Assembly (NCBI RefSeq): GCF_003443735.1 | Contig: NZ_CP031969.1 | Coordinates: forward strand, 4,278,001-4,342,000 | Length of the DNA: 64,000 nucleotides | Direction: 5' to 3' | Origin: Streptomyces sp. CC0208 | GTDB lineage: Bacteria > Actinomycetota > Actinomycetes > Streptomycetales > Streptomycetaceae | In this document: positions 33,157 through 41,833 of the stretch, in pieces | Layout of the letters: each line of letters starts with the position of its first letter | Position numbering within the stretch: the first letter of the stretch is position 1 | Position numbers and translations under genes: made by a program | The notes under the pieces: generated by a model | The model's input: the letters and a program-made list of their open reading frames with translations, nothing else | Databases searched by the model: none | What the model was told of the DNA's origin: nothing

Positions 33157-34647
33157 TCAGGCGACGAGTTCCGGTTCCCGATCGGCGATCTCCTCCGATG
33201 CGGGCCGGTCCTCGCGCATCACCAGCGTCGCCAGCAGCGCCGCCGCCAGGACGCCGATCGCGCTGATCGTGAAGGTCGTCGACATGGAGGCCGTGAAGGC
33301 TTCGCGGGCCGCCGCCACCAGCGCCGGGTCCTTCAGGGCGACCGCTCCGGCTATCGAGTGCCGTGCCTGCTCGGGCGTCCCCTCGGGCATCCGGTCCGCG
33401 AAGCCGCTCGACAGGAGCGAACCCAGGATCGCGATGCCCAGTGCGGTGCCGGCCTGCTGAACCGTGTCGTTCAGGGCCGAGCCGACACCCGCCTTGTCCT
33501 CGGGGATGGTGGCCATCAGCGCCGCCACCGCGGCGGGCATCGCCAGGCCGGCGCCGAGCCCGAGCAGGCCGAGCGCGACCGCGGGGACGGTGATGCCGGA
33601 GTCCGCCGAGACCGTGGTCAGCAGGGCGAAGCAGGCCACCATCACCAGCATGCCCACGAGGATCACCCAGCGGTTGCCGTACTTGGCGGCGAGCTTGACC
33701 CCCACGCCGTTGCCCAGCAGGGCCGTGACCGCCAGCGGCAGGAAGGCCAGGCCCGCCTTGACCGGCGAGTAGCCGAGCACGAACTGGAGGTACTGGGTGA
33801 GAACGAGCAGCAGTCCGCCGTTGCCCGTCTGGACCAGGGCCAGGGAGAGCGAACCGCCGCTGAAGTTGCGGTGCTTGAAGAGGACCAGCGGGACCATGGG
33901 GGACTTCGTGACGTTCTCCCAGATGACGAAGCCGCTCAGGGACACGAGGGCGACGGGCAGGGCGGCCGTCCACACGCCGTGCTGCGGGAGCTCGATGATC
34001 CACCAGACCAGGGCGGTCATCCCGGCCGCCGACAGCACCGCGCCCAGCGGGTCGGCCTTCTGCCAGGGCGCCTTCGACTCCGGCATCAGGGTCAGCCCGG
34101 CGATGAGCGCGAGGGCGACGACCGGCACATTGAGGAGGAAGATCGACTGCCAGGAGAAGTGGTCGATCAGGACACCGCCGAGCACCGGGCTGCCGACCAG
34201 GCCGAGCATCGCGACCGAGCTCCAGGCCGCCATCGCCCTGCCGCGCTCGTCCTCGTCGAAGACGGTGATGAGGATCGAGAGCGTGGACGGCATGATCAGC
34301 GCGCCGCCGACGCCCATCGCGACGCGGACGGCTATCACCTCGCCGGGGGTGGTGCACCAGACCGCGGCCAGCGAGGCGGCCCCGAAGAGCAGGAGCCCGA
34401 TCAGCATCACCTTGCGGCGGCCGAAGCGGTCACCGAGGCTGCCCGAGGTGAGCAGCAGGCCGGCGAAGACCAGGATGTAGGAGTCCAGGATCCACTGGGT
34501 GTCCTGGGCGCTCGCTCCGATCTCCTCGGTCATCACCGGCACCGCGACGGTCAGCGCCATGCTGTCGACGACGATCACCAGGCTGCTCAGGCAGAGCACG
34601 ACCAGGATCCACCAGCGGCGTGGATTGCGGACTTCCAAGGCGTCCAT
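33157..34647 (-). CDS. MFS drug-efflux transporter, DHA2 type
   Basis: A 496-aa membrane protein with about 14 hydrophobic spans. The family A-motif GSLGDRFGRRKVMLIGL is near residue 76, and the DHA2 markers LVVLCLSSLVIVVDSMALTVAVP and WILDSYILVFAGLLL are near the start. Members export drugs and other hydrophobic compounds with proton antiport. ATG 34647 is preferred because GGAGGGG precedes it. It is divergent from a TetR regulator across three operator-like repeats. Confidence 0.93.
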   Translation of the reverse strand: MDALEVRNPRRWWILVVLCLSSLVIVVDSMALTVAVPVMTEEIGASAQDTQWILDSYILVFAGLLLTSGSLGDRFGRRKVMLIGLLLFGAASLAAVWCTTPGEVIAVRVAMGVGGALIMPSTLSILITVFDEDERGRAMAAWSSVAMLGLVGSPVLGGVLIDHFSWQSIFLLNVPVVALALIAGLTLMPESKAPWQKADPLGAVLSAAGMTALVWWIIELPQHGVWTAALPVALVSLSGFVIWENVTKSPMVPLVLFKHRNFSGGSLSLALVQTGNGGLLLVLTQYLQFVLGYSPVKAGLAFLPLAVTALLGNGVGVKLAAKYGNRWVILVGMLVMVACFALLTTVSADSGITVPAVALGLLGLGAGLAMPAAVAALMATIPEDKAGVGSALNDTVQQAGTALGIAILGSLLSSGFADRMPEGTPEQARHSIAGAVALKDPALVAAAREAFTASMSTTFTISAIGVLAAALLATLVMREDRPASEEIADREPELVA

Positions 34648-34688
34648 GACGGTTCCCCTCCGATTGCGTGACACCGTTGCCTCGATGC

Positions 34689-34759
34689 GAACACTGTACG
34701 CATCGCGGAACGCCGTACGCAAGGCTGATTCTTGTACGCTGGGCGCGAACGACGTACGC
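34689..34759. promoter_or_regulatory. three GAACNNNGTACGC repeats between MFS and TetR genes
   Basis: The 13-mer GAACNNNGTACGC occurs at 34689-34701, 34708-34720 and 34747-34759, all in the same direction, and a fourth partial GTACGC lies at 34734. They lie in the 143-base gap between the divergent genes and are probably the TetR binding sites. Confidence 0.65.
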
Positions 34760-34790
34760 AGCAGGTCGGGCCGCAGGAGCAGGAGTACCG

Positions 34791-35528
34791 ATGACGACGA
34801 AGCCGACCCCCGTCCCCTCCGTCTGGGCCCGTCCCCAGCGGGAGCCCGACCAGCCGGCGCTCAGCCGTGCCGCGATCGTGCGCGAGGCGATCGTCATGCT
34901 GGACGCGGAGGGCGTCGAAGCGCTGAGCATGCGCAAGCTCGCCACCCGGCTCAACGCCGGCGCGGCCTCCCTCTACCGGCACGTGGCCACGAAGGACGAG
35001 CTGATGGAGCTGGCGGTGGACGAGGTCGCCGCGGAGATCCACGTCCCGTCGGCGGACGGCCCCGACTGGCGGGCGGCCGTCACGGAGGCGTCACGCTCCT
35101 TCCGTGCGACGGCCCTGCGGCACCCGTGGCTGCCCCCGGTCCTCGGCCAGGCGGGCCTCGCCTATCTGGGGCCCAACCTCATGTCCTACTCGGAGCGGCT
35201 GGCGGCTCTGTTCACGGCCGCCGGATTCCCGGATCCCGGCACGGCGATCGACGCGGTGCTGTCGTACGTGATCGGTATGAGCACCACGGAGGCCGCCTGG
35301 CTGACCACGGTCGCCCGCTCCGGCGACTCGGAGTCGGGCCTCATCGCGCGCCTTCTTCCCGCGGTGCAGCAGGCCACGGCCCCGCACAGCCATCTGGCCC
35401 AGGGCTATGCCGACACGGAGGAGGCGGCCACGGCGGATCCGGCGGCCCTGCGGGAGGCGAAGTTCGAGGCCGCCCTGGAGATCGTCCTGGACGGCCTGTC
35501 ACTGCGCCTCGGAGCGCCGGGTTCCTGA
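34791..35528 (+). CDS. TetR-family regulator with TetR_C tetracycline-repressor-like domain
   Basis: A 245-aa regulator. A preceding polar segment leads into the HTH: ALSRAAIVREAIVMLDAEGVEALSMRKLATRLNAGAASLYRHVATKDELM (as IVMLDAEGVEALSMRKLA and AASLYRHVATKDEL). The C-terminal ligand domain fits the TetR_C group found beside drug exporters. ATG 34791 follows AGGAG. It probably represses the divergent MFS transporter and itself. Confidence 0.92.
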   Translation: MTTKPTPVPSVWARPQREPDQPALSRAAIVREAIVMLDAEGVEALSMRKLATRLNAGAASLYRHVATKDELMELAVDEVAAEIHVPSADGPDWRAAVTEASRSFRATALRHPWLPPVLGQAGLAYLGPNLMSYSERLAALFTAAGFPDPGTAIDAVLSYVIGMSTTEAAWLTTVARSGDSESGLIARLLPAVQQATAPHSHLAQGYADTEEAATADPAALREAKFEAALEIVLDGLSLRLGAPGS

Positions 35529-35538
35529 GGGCGAGGCG

Positions 35539-36015
35539 CTACCCGTACATCCTGCGCATCGCGAACTCGACCATCTGCTCCACGGCCTTCGCGTCGAAGA
35601 CGATCCGGTGCTCCCCCTCCATGTCGAGGACGAAGCCGTAGCCCGTCGGCAGCAGGTCGAGGACCTCCGCGCCGGTGATGACGAAGTACTTGGACTCCTT
35701 GCCCGCGTACCGCCGCAGTTCCTTGAGCGTGGTGAACATGGGGATCACCGGCTGCTGGGTGTTGTGCAGGGCGAGGAAGCCGGGGTTGTCGCCGCGCGGG
35801 CAGTAGACCTTGGACGTGGCGAAGACCTGCTGGAAGTCCTCCGCCGACAGCTGTCCGGTGGTGAAGGCACGCACCGCGTCCGCGAGGGAGGGCGGGGACG
35901 GCTCGGGGTACAGCGGCGGCTGCTGGCCGTACCCGCCCACACCGCCGGCCATGGGCTGCTGTGGCGGGACGCCGTACTGCTGCTGGGCACCAGCGTTCTG
36001 GTCGTAGCCGTACAT
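35539..36015 (-). CDS. SseB-family protein
   Basis: A 158-aa protein. A Gln/Pro/Gly/Tyr-rich N-terminus (residues 1-40, QNAGAQQQYGVPPQQPMAGG) precedes an SseB-like domain: VYCPRGDNPGFLAL, VIPMFTTLKELRRYAGKES, VLDLLPTGYGFVLDME and FDAKAVEQMVEFAMRR. SseB domains have no settled function outside type III secretion and are widespread in actinomycetes. The 5' region is short and lacks a clear ribosome site. It is convergent with the TetR gene, with ten bases between the stops. Confidence 0.83.
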   Translation of the reverse strand: MYGYDQNAGAQQQYGVPPQQPMAGGVGGYGQQPPLYPEPSPPSLADAVRAFTTGQLSAEDFQQVFATSKVYCPRGDNPGFLALHNTQQPVIPMFTTLKELRRYAGKESKYFVITGAEVLDLLPTGYGFVLDMEGEHRIVFDAKAVEQMVEFAMRRMYG

Positions 36016-36135
36016 GGGCGTAAGCGTACCGAGGGGGCGGGCGCGGCGGGCGGCCACCGGCACCCGGGAAACCGACAGCGACCTGACAGCCGTCAGCCCT
36101 GGGTTTCCGGCGTCCGCCGCTCGTAGCGTCGGTTC

Positions 36136-36987
36136 ATGCGCAGACACGGCGACGACGAGGTCCACGAGCACGACCGAGGGCTCTCCTACGACCTTCCCAT
36201 GCTCGCCCGCCGACGGATGATCCGGCTGCTGGCGGGAGCCGGGGCGGGGGCAGGTCTGGCGGCCCTGGTGGGCTGCACCGCCGAGGACACCGCTTCCGAG
36301 AGCACCTCTCCCTCCGCGGGCACCTCTACCCCCGCCAGCACTTCCTCCGCGGCGGGCTGCGCCGTCGTTCCCGAGGAGACCGCGGGCCCCTACCCGGGGG
36401 ACGGCTCGAACGGCGTGAACGTGCTGAAGGAGAGCGGGGTCGTCCGCAGCGACCTCACCAGGAGCTTCGGCGACTCGGCGGGCGGCACCGCCGAGGGTGT
36501 CCCCCTGACCTTCACACTCACGGTCGTGGACGCTGCCTCCGGCTGCGGGACCCCGAAGCGGGGCGCGGCCGTCTATGTGTGGCACTGCGACCGCGAGGGC
36601 GGCTATTCGCTGTACACCGAGGGCGTCGCCGACGAGAACTACCTGCGTGGTGTCCAGGAGACCGACGACCGGGGACAGGTCACCTTCACCAGCGTCTTCC
36701 CCGGCTGCTACACCGGCCGTTGGCCGCACATCCACTTCGAGGTCTACGGCAGCCTCGCGGACGCCACCACGGCCACCGCGATCACCAGCACCTCGCAGCT
36801 CGCGCTCCCGAAGGACGTCTGCGACACGGTGTACGCCACCGAGGGCTACGAGAGCAGCGTGGACAACCTCGGCCGGCTCTCGCTGGAGTCGGACAGCGTC
36901 TTCAGGGACGGCCACGACCAGCAGCTCGCGGCGGTGAAGGGGGACGTGGCGGAGGGGTACACCGCCACGCTGACCATCGCGGTGTGA
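36136..36987 (+). CDS. secreted intradiol-ring-cleavage dioxygenase-like lipoprotein
   Basis: A 283-aa exported protein. A polar start is followed by a twin-arginine-like stretch (ARRRMIRLLAGAGAGAG) and the lipobox LAALVGC, then a Ser/Thr linker. The intradiol domain has CAVVPEETAGPYPGDGS, VYVWHCDREGGYSLY, DENYLRGVQETDDRGQVTF and FPGCYTGRWPHIHFEVY with the Tyr and His ligands. TAGCGT at 36124 lies six bases before the ATG, fitting a leaderless mRNA. It is a distant paralogue of the protein at 26078. Confidence 0.88.
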   Translation: MRRHGDDEVHEHDRGLSYDLPMLARRRMIRLLAGAGAGAGLAALVGCTAEDTASESTSPSAGTSTPASTSSAAGCAVVPEETAGPYPGDGSNGVNVLKESGVVRSDLTRSFGDSAGGTAEGVPLTFTLTVVDAASGCGTPKRGAAVYVWHCDREGGYSLYTEGVADENYLRGVQETDDRGQVTFTSVFPGCYTGRWPHIHFEVYGSLADATTATAITSTSQLALPKDVCDTVYATEGYESSVDNLGRLSLESDSVFRDGHDQQLAAVKGDVAEGYTATLTIAV

Positions 36988-37012
36988 ACCGTCACAGATG
37001 GCCGGATCGGGG

Positions 37013-37039
37013 TTGCGACTTATTACCGACGGGTAGCAT
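37013..37039 (+). promoter_or_regulatory. candidate promoter for the acyl-CoA dehydrogenase
   Basis: TTGCGA at 37013 and TAGCAT at 37034 are 15 bases apart, in the gap before the dehydrogenase. The spacing is short, so this is a tentative assignment. Confidence 0.35.
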
Positions 37040-37116
37040 CATCGTAGCTACTTGTTGGTACGTGAACTAGCGCGAGGAACCAAGTGCCTCGCCGAACTCT
37101 TAACGGAGCCGTCGCC

Positions 37117-38943
37117 ATGGGGCACTACAAGTCGAATCTGCGCGACATCGAGTTCAACCTCTTCGAAGTACTCGGACGCGACAAGCTGTACGGCACCGGG
37201 CCCTTCGCGGAGATGGACGTCGACACCGCGAAGAGCATCCTGGAGGAACTGACCCGCCTCTCGGAGAACGAGCTGGCGGAGTCCTTCGCCGACGCCGACC
37301 GCAACCCGCCGGTCTTCGACCCCGAGACGAACACCGCGCCGGTCCCGGCGTCCTTCAAGAAGAGCTACAAGGCCTTCATGGACTCCGAGTACTGGCGGCT
37401 CGGCCTGCCCGAGGAGATCGGCGGCACCACCTCGCCCCGCTCCCTCATCTGGGCCTACGCGGAGCTGATCCTCGGCGCCAACCCGGCCGTGTGGATGTAC
37501 TCCTCCGGCCCGGCCTTCGCGGGCATCCTCTTCGACGAGGGCAACGACGTGCAGAAGCACATCGCGAAGATCGCCGTGGAGAAGCAGTGGGGCTCCACCA
37601 TGGTGCTCACCGAGCCGGACGCCGGCTCGGACGTGGGCGCCGGCCGCACCAAGGCGGTCCAGCAGGAGGACGGCTCCTGGCACATCGAGGGCGTCAAGCG
37701 CTTCATCACGTCCGGTGAGCACGACATGGAGGAGAACATCCTCCACTACGTGCTCGCGCGGCCCGAGGGCGCCGGGCCCGGCACAAAGGGACTGTCCCTC
37801 TTCCTCGTACCCAAGTACCTCTTCGACTTCGAGACCGGCGAGCTGGGCGAGCGCAACGGCGTCTACGCCACCAACGTCGAGCACAAGATGGGCCTGAAGG
37901 CCTCCAACACCTGCGAGATGACCTTCGGCGACCGCCACCCCGCCAAGGGCTGGCTCATCGGCGACAAGCACGACGGCATCCGCCAGATGTTCCGCATCAT
38001 CGAGTTCGCCCGCATGATGGTCGGCACGAAGGCGATCTCCACCCTCTCCACCGGCTACCTCAACGCGCTGGAGTACGCCAAGGAGCGCGTCCAGGGTCCG
38101 GACCTGGCCAACTTCATGGACAAGACCGCGCCCAAGGTCACCATCACCCACCACCCCGACGTACGCCGCTCGCTGATGACGCAGAAGGCGTACGCGGAGG
38201 GCATGCGCGCGCTGGTGATGTACACCGCGGCCGTCCAGGACGAGATCCAGGTCAAGGAGGCGGCCGGCGAGGACGTCACCACCGAGAACGCCCTCAACGA
38301 CCTGCTCCTGCCGATCGTGAAGGGCTACGGCTCCGAGAAGGCCTACGAGCTGCTCGCCCAGTCCCTGCAGACCTTCGGCGGCTCAGGCTTCCTGCAGGAG
38401 TACCCGATCGAGCAGTACATCCGGGACTCCAAGATCGACACGCTGTACGAGGGCACCACCGCGATCCAGGGCCAGGACTTCTTCTTCCGGAAGATCGTCC
38501 GCAACCAGGGCACCGCGCTGAACTCGCTCGCCGAGGACATCAAGAAGTTCCTGGCGCTCGGCACCGGCGGCGAGGAACTGGCCGGCGCCCGTGAGCACCT
38601 GGCCAAGGCGGCCGTCGAGCTGGAGGCCATCGTCGGTCTGATGCTGACCGACCTCGCGGCCACCGAGCAGGACGTCAAGAACATCTACAAGGTGGGCCTC
38701 AACACCACCCGCCTGCTGATGGCCTCCGGTGACGTCGTCGTCGGCTACCTGCTCCTCAAGGGCGCCGCGATCGCCGCCGAGAAGCTGGAGACCGCCTCCG
38801 CGAAGGACAAGGCGTTCTACACCGGCAAGATCGCGGCGGCGAAGTTCTTCGCGGCCAACGTCCTGCCCGGCGTGACCCTGGCCCGCAAGATCGCCGAGGG
38901 CGTCGAGCTGGACCTGATGGAACTGGACGAGGCCGCGTTCTAG
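37117..38943 (+). CDS. acyl-CoA dehydrogenase, long form
   Basis: A 608-aa flavoprotein of the large bacterial acyl-CoA dehydrogenase type (FadE5-like), longer than the usual 380 aa. STMVLTEPDAGSDVGAG near residue 165, the FAD/substrate region ITSGEHDMEENI, and the catalytic-Glu region DTLYEGTTAIQGQDF near 446 are visible. A C-terminal helical extension of about 130 residues follows. It oxidises acyl-CoA thioesters in beta-oxidation. ATG 37117 has GGAG upstream; an earlier in-frame start at 37084 is less likely. Confidence 0.94.
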   Translation: MGHYKSNLRDIEFNLFEVLGRDKLYGTGPFAEMDVDTAKSILEELTRLSENELAESFADADRNPPVFDPETNTAPVPASFKKSYKAFMDSEYWRLGLPEEIGGTTSPRSLIWAYAELILGANPAVWMYSSGPAFAGILFDEGNDVQKHIAKIAVEKQWGSTMVLTEPDAGSDVGAGRTKAVQQEDGSWHIEGVKRFITSGEHDMEENILHYVLARPEGAGPGTKGLSLFLVPKYLFDFETGELGERNGVYATNVEHKMGLKASNTCEMTFGDRHPAKGWLIGDKHDGIRQMFRIIEFARMMVGTKAISTLSTGYLNALEYAKERVQGPDLANFMDKTAPKVTITHHPDVRRSLMTQKAYAEGMRALVMYTAAVQDEIQVKEAAGEDVTTENALNDLLLPIVKGYGSEKAYELLAQSLQTFGGSGFLQEYPIEQYIRDSKIDTLYEGTTAIQGQDFFFRKIVRNQGTALNSLAEDIKKFLALGTGGEELAGAREHLAKAAVELEAIVGLMLTDLAATEQDVKNIYKVGLNTTRLLMASGDVVVGYLLLKGAAIAAEKLETASAKDKAFYTGKIAAAKFFAANVLPGVTLARKIAEGVELDLMELDEAAF

Positions 38944-39224
38944 TCCCTACGGCTGCGCTACCGCCCGGGCGGGGCTGGGTACTCGTCCGGGTGAGGGTGC
39001 GCCGCAGTCCGGGGGGCCGTGCTCCCGTCCTGGCGGGGCCGCGTTTCCGTCCCGGGGAGGCCCCGTTCCTGCTCGGGTGGGGCCGCGTTGCAGTCCGGTG
39101 GGGCCCCGTGCCTGCCCGGGCGAAGCCGCGTTCTAGGACACATCTGTACAGCTGCACGCAGTCCTCACGAGGGCCCGCTTCCATCGCCGGGAGCGGGCTC
39201 TCGTACGTCGTTAAGGTGAACCCC
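38944..39224. repeat. intergenic with degenerate G/C repeats
   Basis: About 280 bases between the dehydrogenase and the aminopeptidase. Variants of GGGGCCGCGTT followed by CCGTCC or CAGTCCGG recur several times between 39030 and 39135. No clear terminator hairpin is seen. The aminopeptidase promoter must lie at the right end. Confidence 0.55.
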
Positions 39225-40520
39225 ATGAGCGCACCCCACCGCTTCGACCGCGGCCACACCGACGACCTCATGACCTTCCTGGCGGCGAGCCCCACGCCGT
39301 ACCACGCGGTGGCGAACGCCGCCGAGCGGCTGGAGAAGGCAGGCTTCCGCCAGGTCTCGGAGACGGACGCCTGGGAGGGGTCGAGCGGCGGCAAGTACGT
39401 GCTGCGCGGCGGCGCGATCATCGCCTGGTACGTCCCCGAGGGCACGGCGCCCCACACGCCGTACCGCATCGTCGGCGCGCACACCGACTCCCCGAACCTG
39501 CGGGTCAAGCCGCAGCCGGACAGCGGTGCGCACGGCTGGCGCCAGGTCGCCGTGGAGATCTACGGCGGTCCCCTGATGAACTCCTGGCTCGACCGTGACC
39601 TGGGGCTGGCCGGCCGGCTGACCCTGCGGGACGGTTCGACGCGGCTGGTGAACGTGGACCGGCCGCTGCTGCGAGTGCCCCAGCTCGCGATCCACCTGGA
39701 CCGCGCGGTGTCCTCGGACGGGCTCAAGCTCGACAAGCAGCGCCACCTGCAGCCCGTCTGGGGCCTCGGCCACGACGTGCGCGACGGCGACCTGATCGCC
39801 TTCCTGTCCGAGGAACTGGGGCTCGGCGAGGGCGAGGTGACCGGCTGGGACCTGATGACGCACTCCGTGGAGGCGCCCGCCTACCTGGGCCGGGACAAGG
39901 AGCTGGTGGCCGGACCGCGGATGGACAACCTGCTGTCCGTGCACTCGGGGGTGGCCGCCCTGGCCGCGGTGTCGAGCGGCTCGGAGCCGTCTTCCATCCC
40001 CGTGCTCGCCGCCTTCGACCACGAGGAGAACGGTTCGCAGTCGGACACCGGCGCGGACGGTCCGCTGCTCGGCGGGGTCCTGGAGCGGTCGGTGTTCGCG
40101 CGCGGCGGGTCGTACGAGGACCGGGCCCGGGCCTTCGCGGGGACGGTCTGTCTGTCCTCCGACACCGGGCACGCCGTGCACCCCAACTACGCGGAGCGGC
40201 ACGATCCGACGCACCACCCGCGCGTCAACGGCGGCCCGATCCTGAAGGTCAACGTCAACAACCGCTACGCCACGGACGGTTCGGGCCGTGCCGTGTGGGC
40301 CGCCGCCTGTGAGCGGGCCAACGTGCCCTTCCAGTCCTTCGTGTCCAACAACTCCATGCCCTGCGGCACGACCATCGGCCCGATCACCGCGGCCCGGCAC
40401 GGCATCAAGACCGTCGACATCGGCGTGGCGATCCTGTCGATGCACAGCGTGCGGGAGTTGTGCGGCGCGGACGACCCGCATCTGCTGGCGAACGCTCTGG
40501 TGGCGTTCCTGGAGGGGTAG
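39225..40520 (+). CDS. M18-family aminopeptidase
   Basis: A 431-aa zinc aminopeptidase (aspartyl aminopeptidase family). Zinc and catalytic motifs are RIVGAHTDSPNLRVKP near residue 82, LAAFDHEENGSQS near 263 and the C-terminal GVAILSMHSVRELCGADD near 405. It removes acidic or neutral residues from peptides in the cytoplasm. The ATG has AAGG upstream. It is followed by a small membrane protein gene 68 bases later. Confidence 0.94.
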   Translation: MSAPHRFDRGHTDDLMTFLAASPTPYHAVANAAERLEKAGFRQVSETDAWEGSSGGKYVLRGGAIIAWYVPEGTAPHTPYRIVGAHTDSPNLRVKPQPDSGAHGWRQVAVEIYGGPLMNSWLDRDLGLAGRLTLRDGSTRLVNVDRPLLRVPQLAIHLDRAVSSDGLKLDKQRHLQPVWGLGHDVRDGDLIAFLSEELGLGEGEVTGWDLMTHSVEAPAYLGRDKELVAGPRMDNLLSVHSGVAALAAVSSGSEPSSIPVLAAFDHEENGSQSDTGADGPLLGGVLERSVFARGGSYEDRARAFAGTVCLSSDTGHAVHPNYAERHDPTHHPRVNGGPILKVNVNNRYATDGSGRAVWAAACERANVPFQSFVSNNSMPCGTTIGPITAARHGIKTVDIGVAILSMHSVRELCGADDPHLLANALVAFLEG

Positions 40521-40588
40521 TTCGCGAAAAGTGGGGGTACCCGGATGTCCGGGCCGGAACTACCGGACCGGACAGGGAGGCGACACTC

Positions 40589-40816
40589 ATGGGCCTCGGC
40601 GGGTGCATCATCCTCATCGCCGTGGGAGCAATCCTCACGTTCGCCACCGACTGGCACATGCAGGGGGTCAACCTCGACCTGGTCGGTGTGATCCTGATGA
40701 TCGTGGGACTGATCGGCGTGACGACGTTCAGCAGCATCGCCCGGCGTCGGCGTGTGGTGGTACCGCCCACCACGTCGACGGTCGTGGAGGAGCGCCGGGA
40801 CGGATACGGCGTGTAA
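40589..40816 (+). CDS. small DUF6458-type membrane protein
   Basis: A 75-aa protein starting at ATG 40589 behind AGGGAGG. Two hydrophobic spans (GLGGCIILIAVGAILTFATDW and LVGVILMIVGLIGVTTFSSI) are separated by a short loop. A basic C-terminal tail carries RRRRVVVPPTT. The GxGxCIILIAVGAILTFA start is typical of a family found across actinobacteria with no known function. Confidence 0.85.
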   Translation: MGLGGCIILIAVGAILTFATDWHMQGVNLDLVGVILMIVGLIGVTTFSSIARRRRVVVPPTTSTVVEERRDGYGV

Positions 40817-40949
40817 GGGACATCGAGCGGAACGAAGGACGCATAGGGCGAACACGGACAACCGTGAGTAATCCGTAATCACGGATGCCTTGTCCGCTTG
40901 TGTGGGAACAGTGAAAACTCGGGATCCTTGAGAGCCCGGGGGGTCTGCA

Positions 40950-41374
40950 GTGCCGGGCGTGAACCACCAGCACACCCGGGGGCTCCCCGTGCTCCACCCC
41001 ACGACCTCCATCGTGGCGCCCGATCCGAGATCACCGCGCCCCCACCGGCACGCCGCTCCCGACGAACTCGACCTTCCGCCGCGCCTGGTGGCGCGTCGGC
41101 GGTGGCGTCGGTGCAAGCTCTGGCACCAACGGCTGCGCCGGCAGCGCGGCGCCCCGGAGAACCTGCGCGACTACGGCTGGACACGGGTCACCGCCCGCTA
41201 CTTCGTGCGGCAGTTCCTCATGGGCTTCGGCGCGCTGTCCTTCCCAGCACGCCGTCTACTTCACCTCGCTGTGCGACCGGACTGTGGCTGAACAGCATGG
41301 CGATGCCGGTGACCGCCACGACGCTGGTGGCGGCGGGGGCCGCCCTGTTCAAGCTGGTCCCGCGGAGGCGGTAG
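40950..41374 (+). pseudogene. frameshifted membrane-protein gene
   Basis: The first frame, from GTG 40950 or the GTG three codons later, reads HQHTRGLPVLHPTTSIV, then a basic stretch (RWRRCKLWHQRLRRQRG) and VTARYFVRQFLMGFGALSFP. It then loses sense. A second frame carries AVYFTSLCDR, and a third carries LWLNSMAMPVTATTLVAAG and ALFKLVPRRR to a stop at 41374. Two single-base changes near 41245 and 41275 would join them into one protein with a hydrophobic C-terminal half. Either the gene is broken or the assembly has errors. Confidence 0.5.
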
Positions 41375-41386
41375 CCGTCGGACGGG

Positions 41387-41782
41387 TCACCGGTGCAGCG
41401 CGTGACCCGTCGTCGCGTCCACATGGTCCGGGACCTCGTCGTGGCGGTCGCCGACCGTGGAGGTACCGGTCGGTTCGAGGAGGAGGATGTCGGTCGGGAC
41501 GGGGGCGTACGGCTTGTGTTCGACGCCCCGGGGGACCGTGAAGACAGACAGCCTCGGCAGCACGACCGTGCGCTCGCCGGCCGGTTCCCGCAGCGAGATG
41601 TGCAGCTCGCCCTCCAGGACCAGGAAGAACTCGTCGGTGTCGTCGTGGACGTGCCACAGGTGCTCGCCCTCGACGTGCGTGACGCGGACGTCGTAGTCGT
41701 TGACGGCGGTGACGATGCGGGGACTCCACTGCTCGGTGAAGGAGGCCAGCGCGGCGGGCAGGGAGACGGGTTCGGTTGTCAT
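41387..41782 (-). CDS. cupin-domain protein
   Basis: A 131-aa single cupin. The metal-binding pattern is HVEGEHLWHVHDDTDEFFLVLEGELHISL (His, His, Glu, as HLWHVHDDTDEFFLVLEG) with the second motif in VFTVPRGVEHKPYAP. Cupins of this size serve as isomerases, dioxygenases or sensors. The ATG at 41782 lies only 51 bases from the divergent AraC-type gene, so the two share a control region. No function is clear. Confidence 0.88.
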   Translation of the reverse strand: MTTEPVSLPAALASFTEQWSPRIVTAVNDYDVRVTHVEGEHLWHVHDDTDEFFLVLEGELHISLREPAGERTVVLPRLSVFTVPRGVEHKPYAPVPTDILLLEPTGTSTVGDRHDEVPDHVDATTGHALHR

Positions 41783-41816
41783 GACGTCATCGTGCGGGCG
41801 CCACGACCGCCGTACG

Positions 41817-41832
41817 AGTGCTAGAAATCGCA
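41817..41832. promoter_or_regulatory. short inverted repeat between cupin and AraC-type genes
   Basis: GTGC-N8-GCAC lies immediately before the ATG at 41834. It is a candidate site for the AraC-type regulator. Confidence 0.35.
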
Positions 41833-41833
41833 C

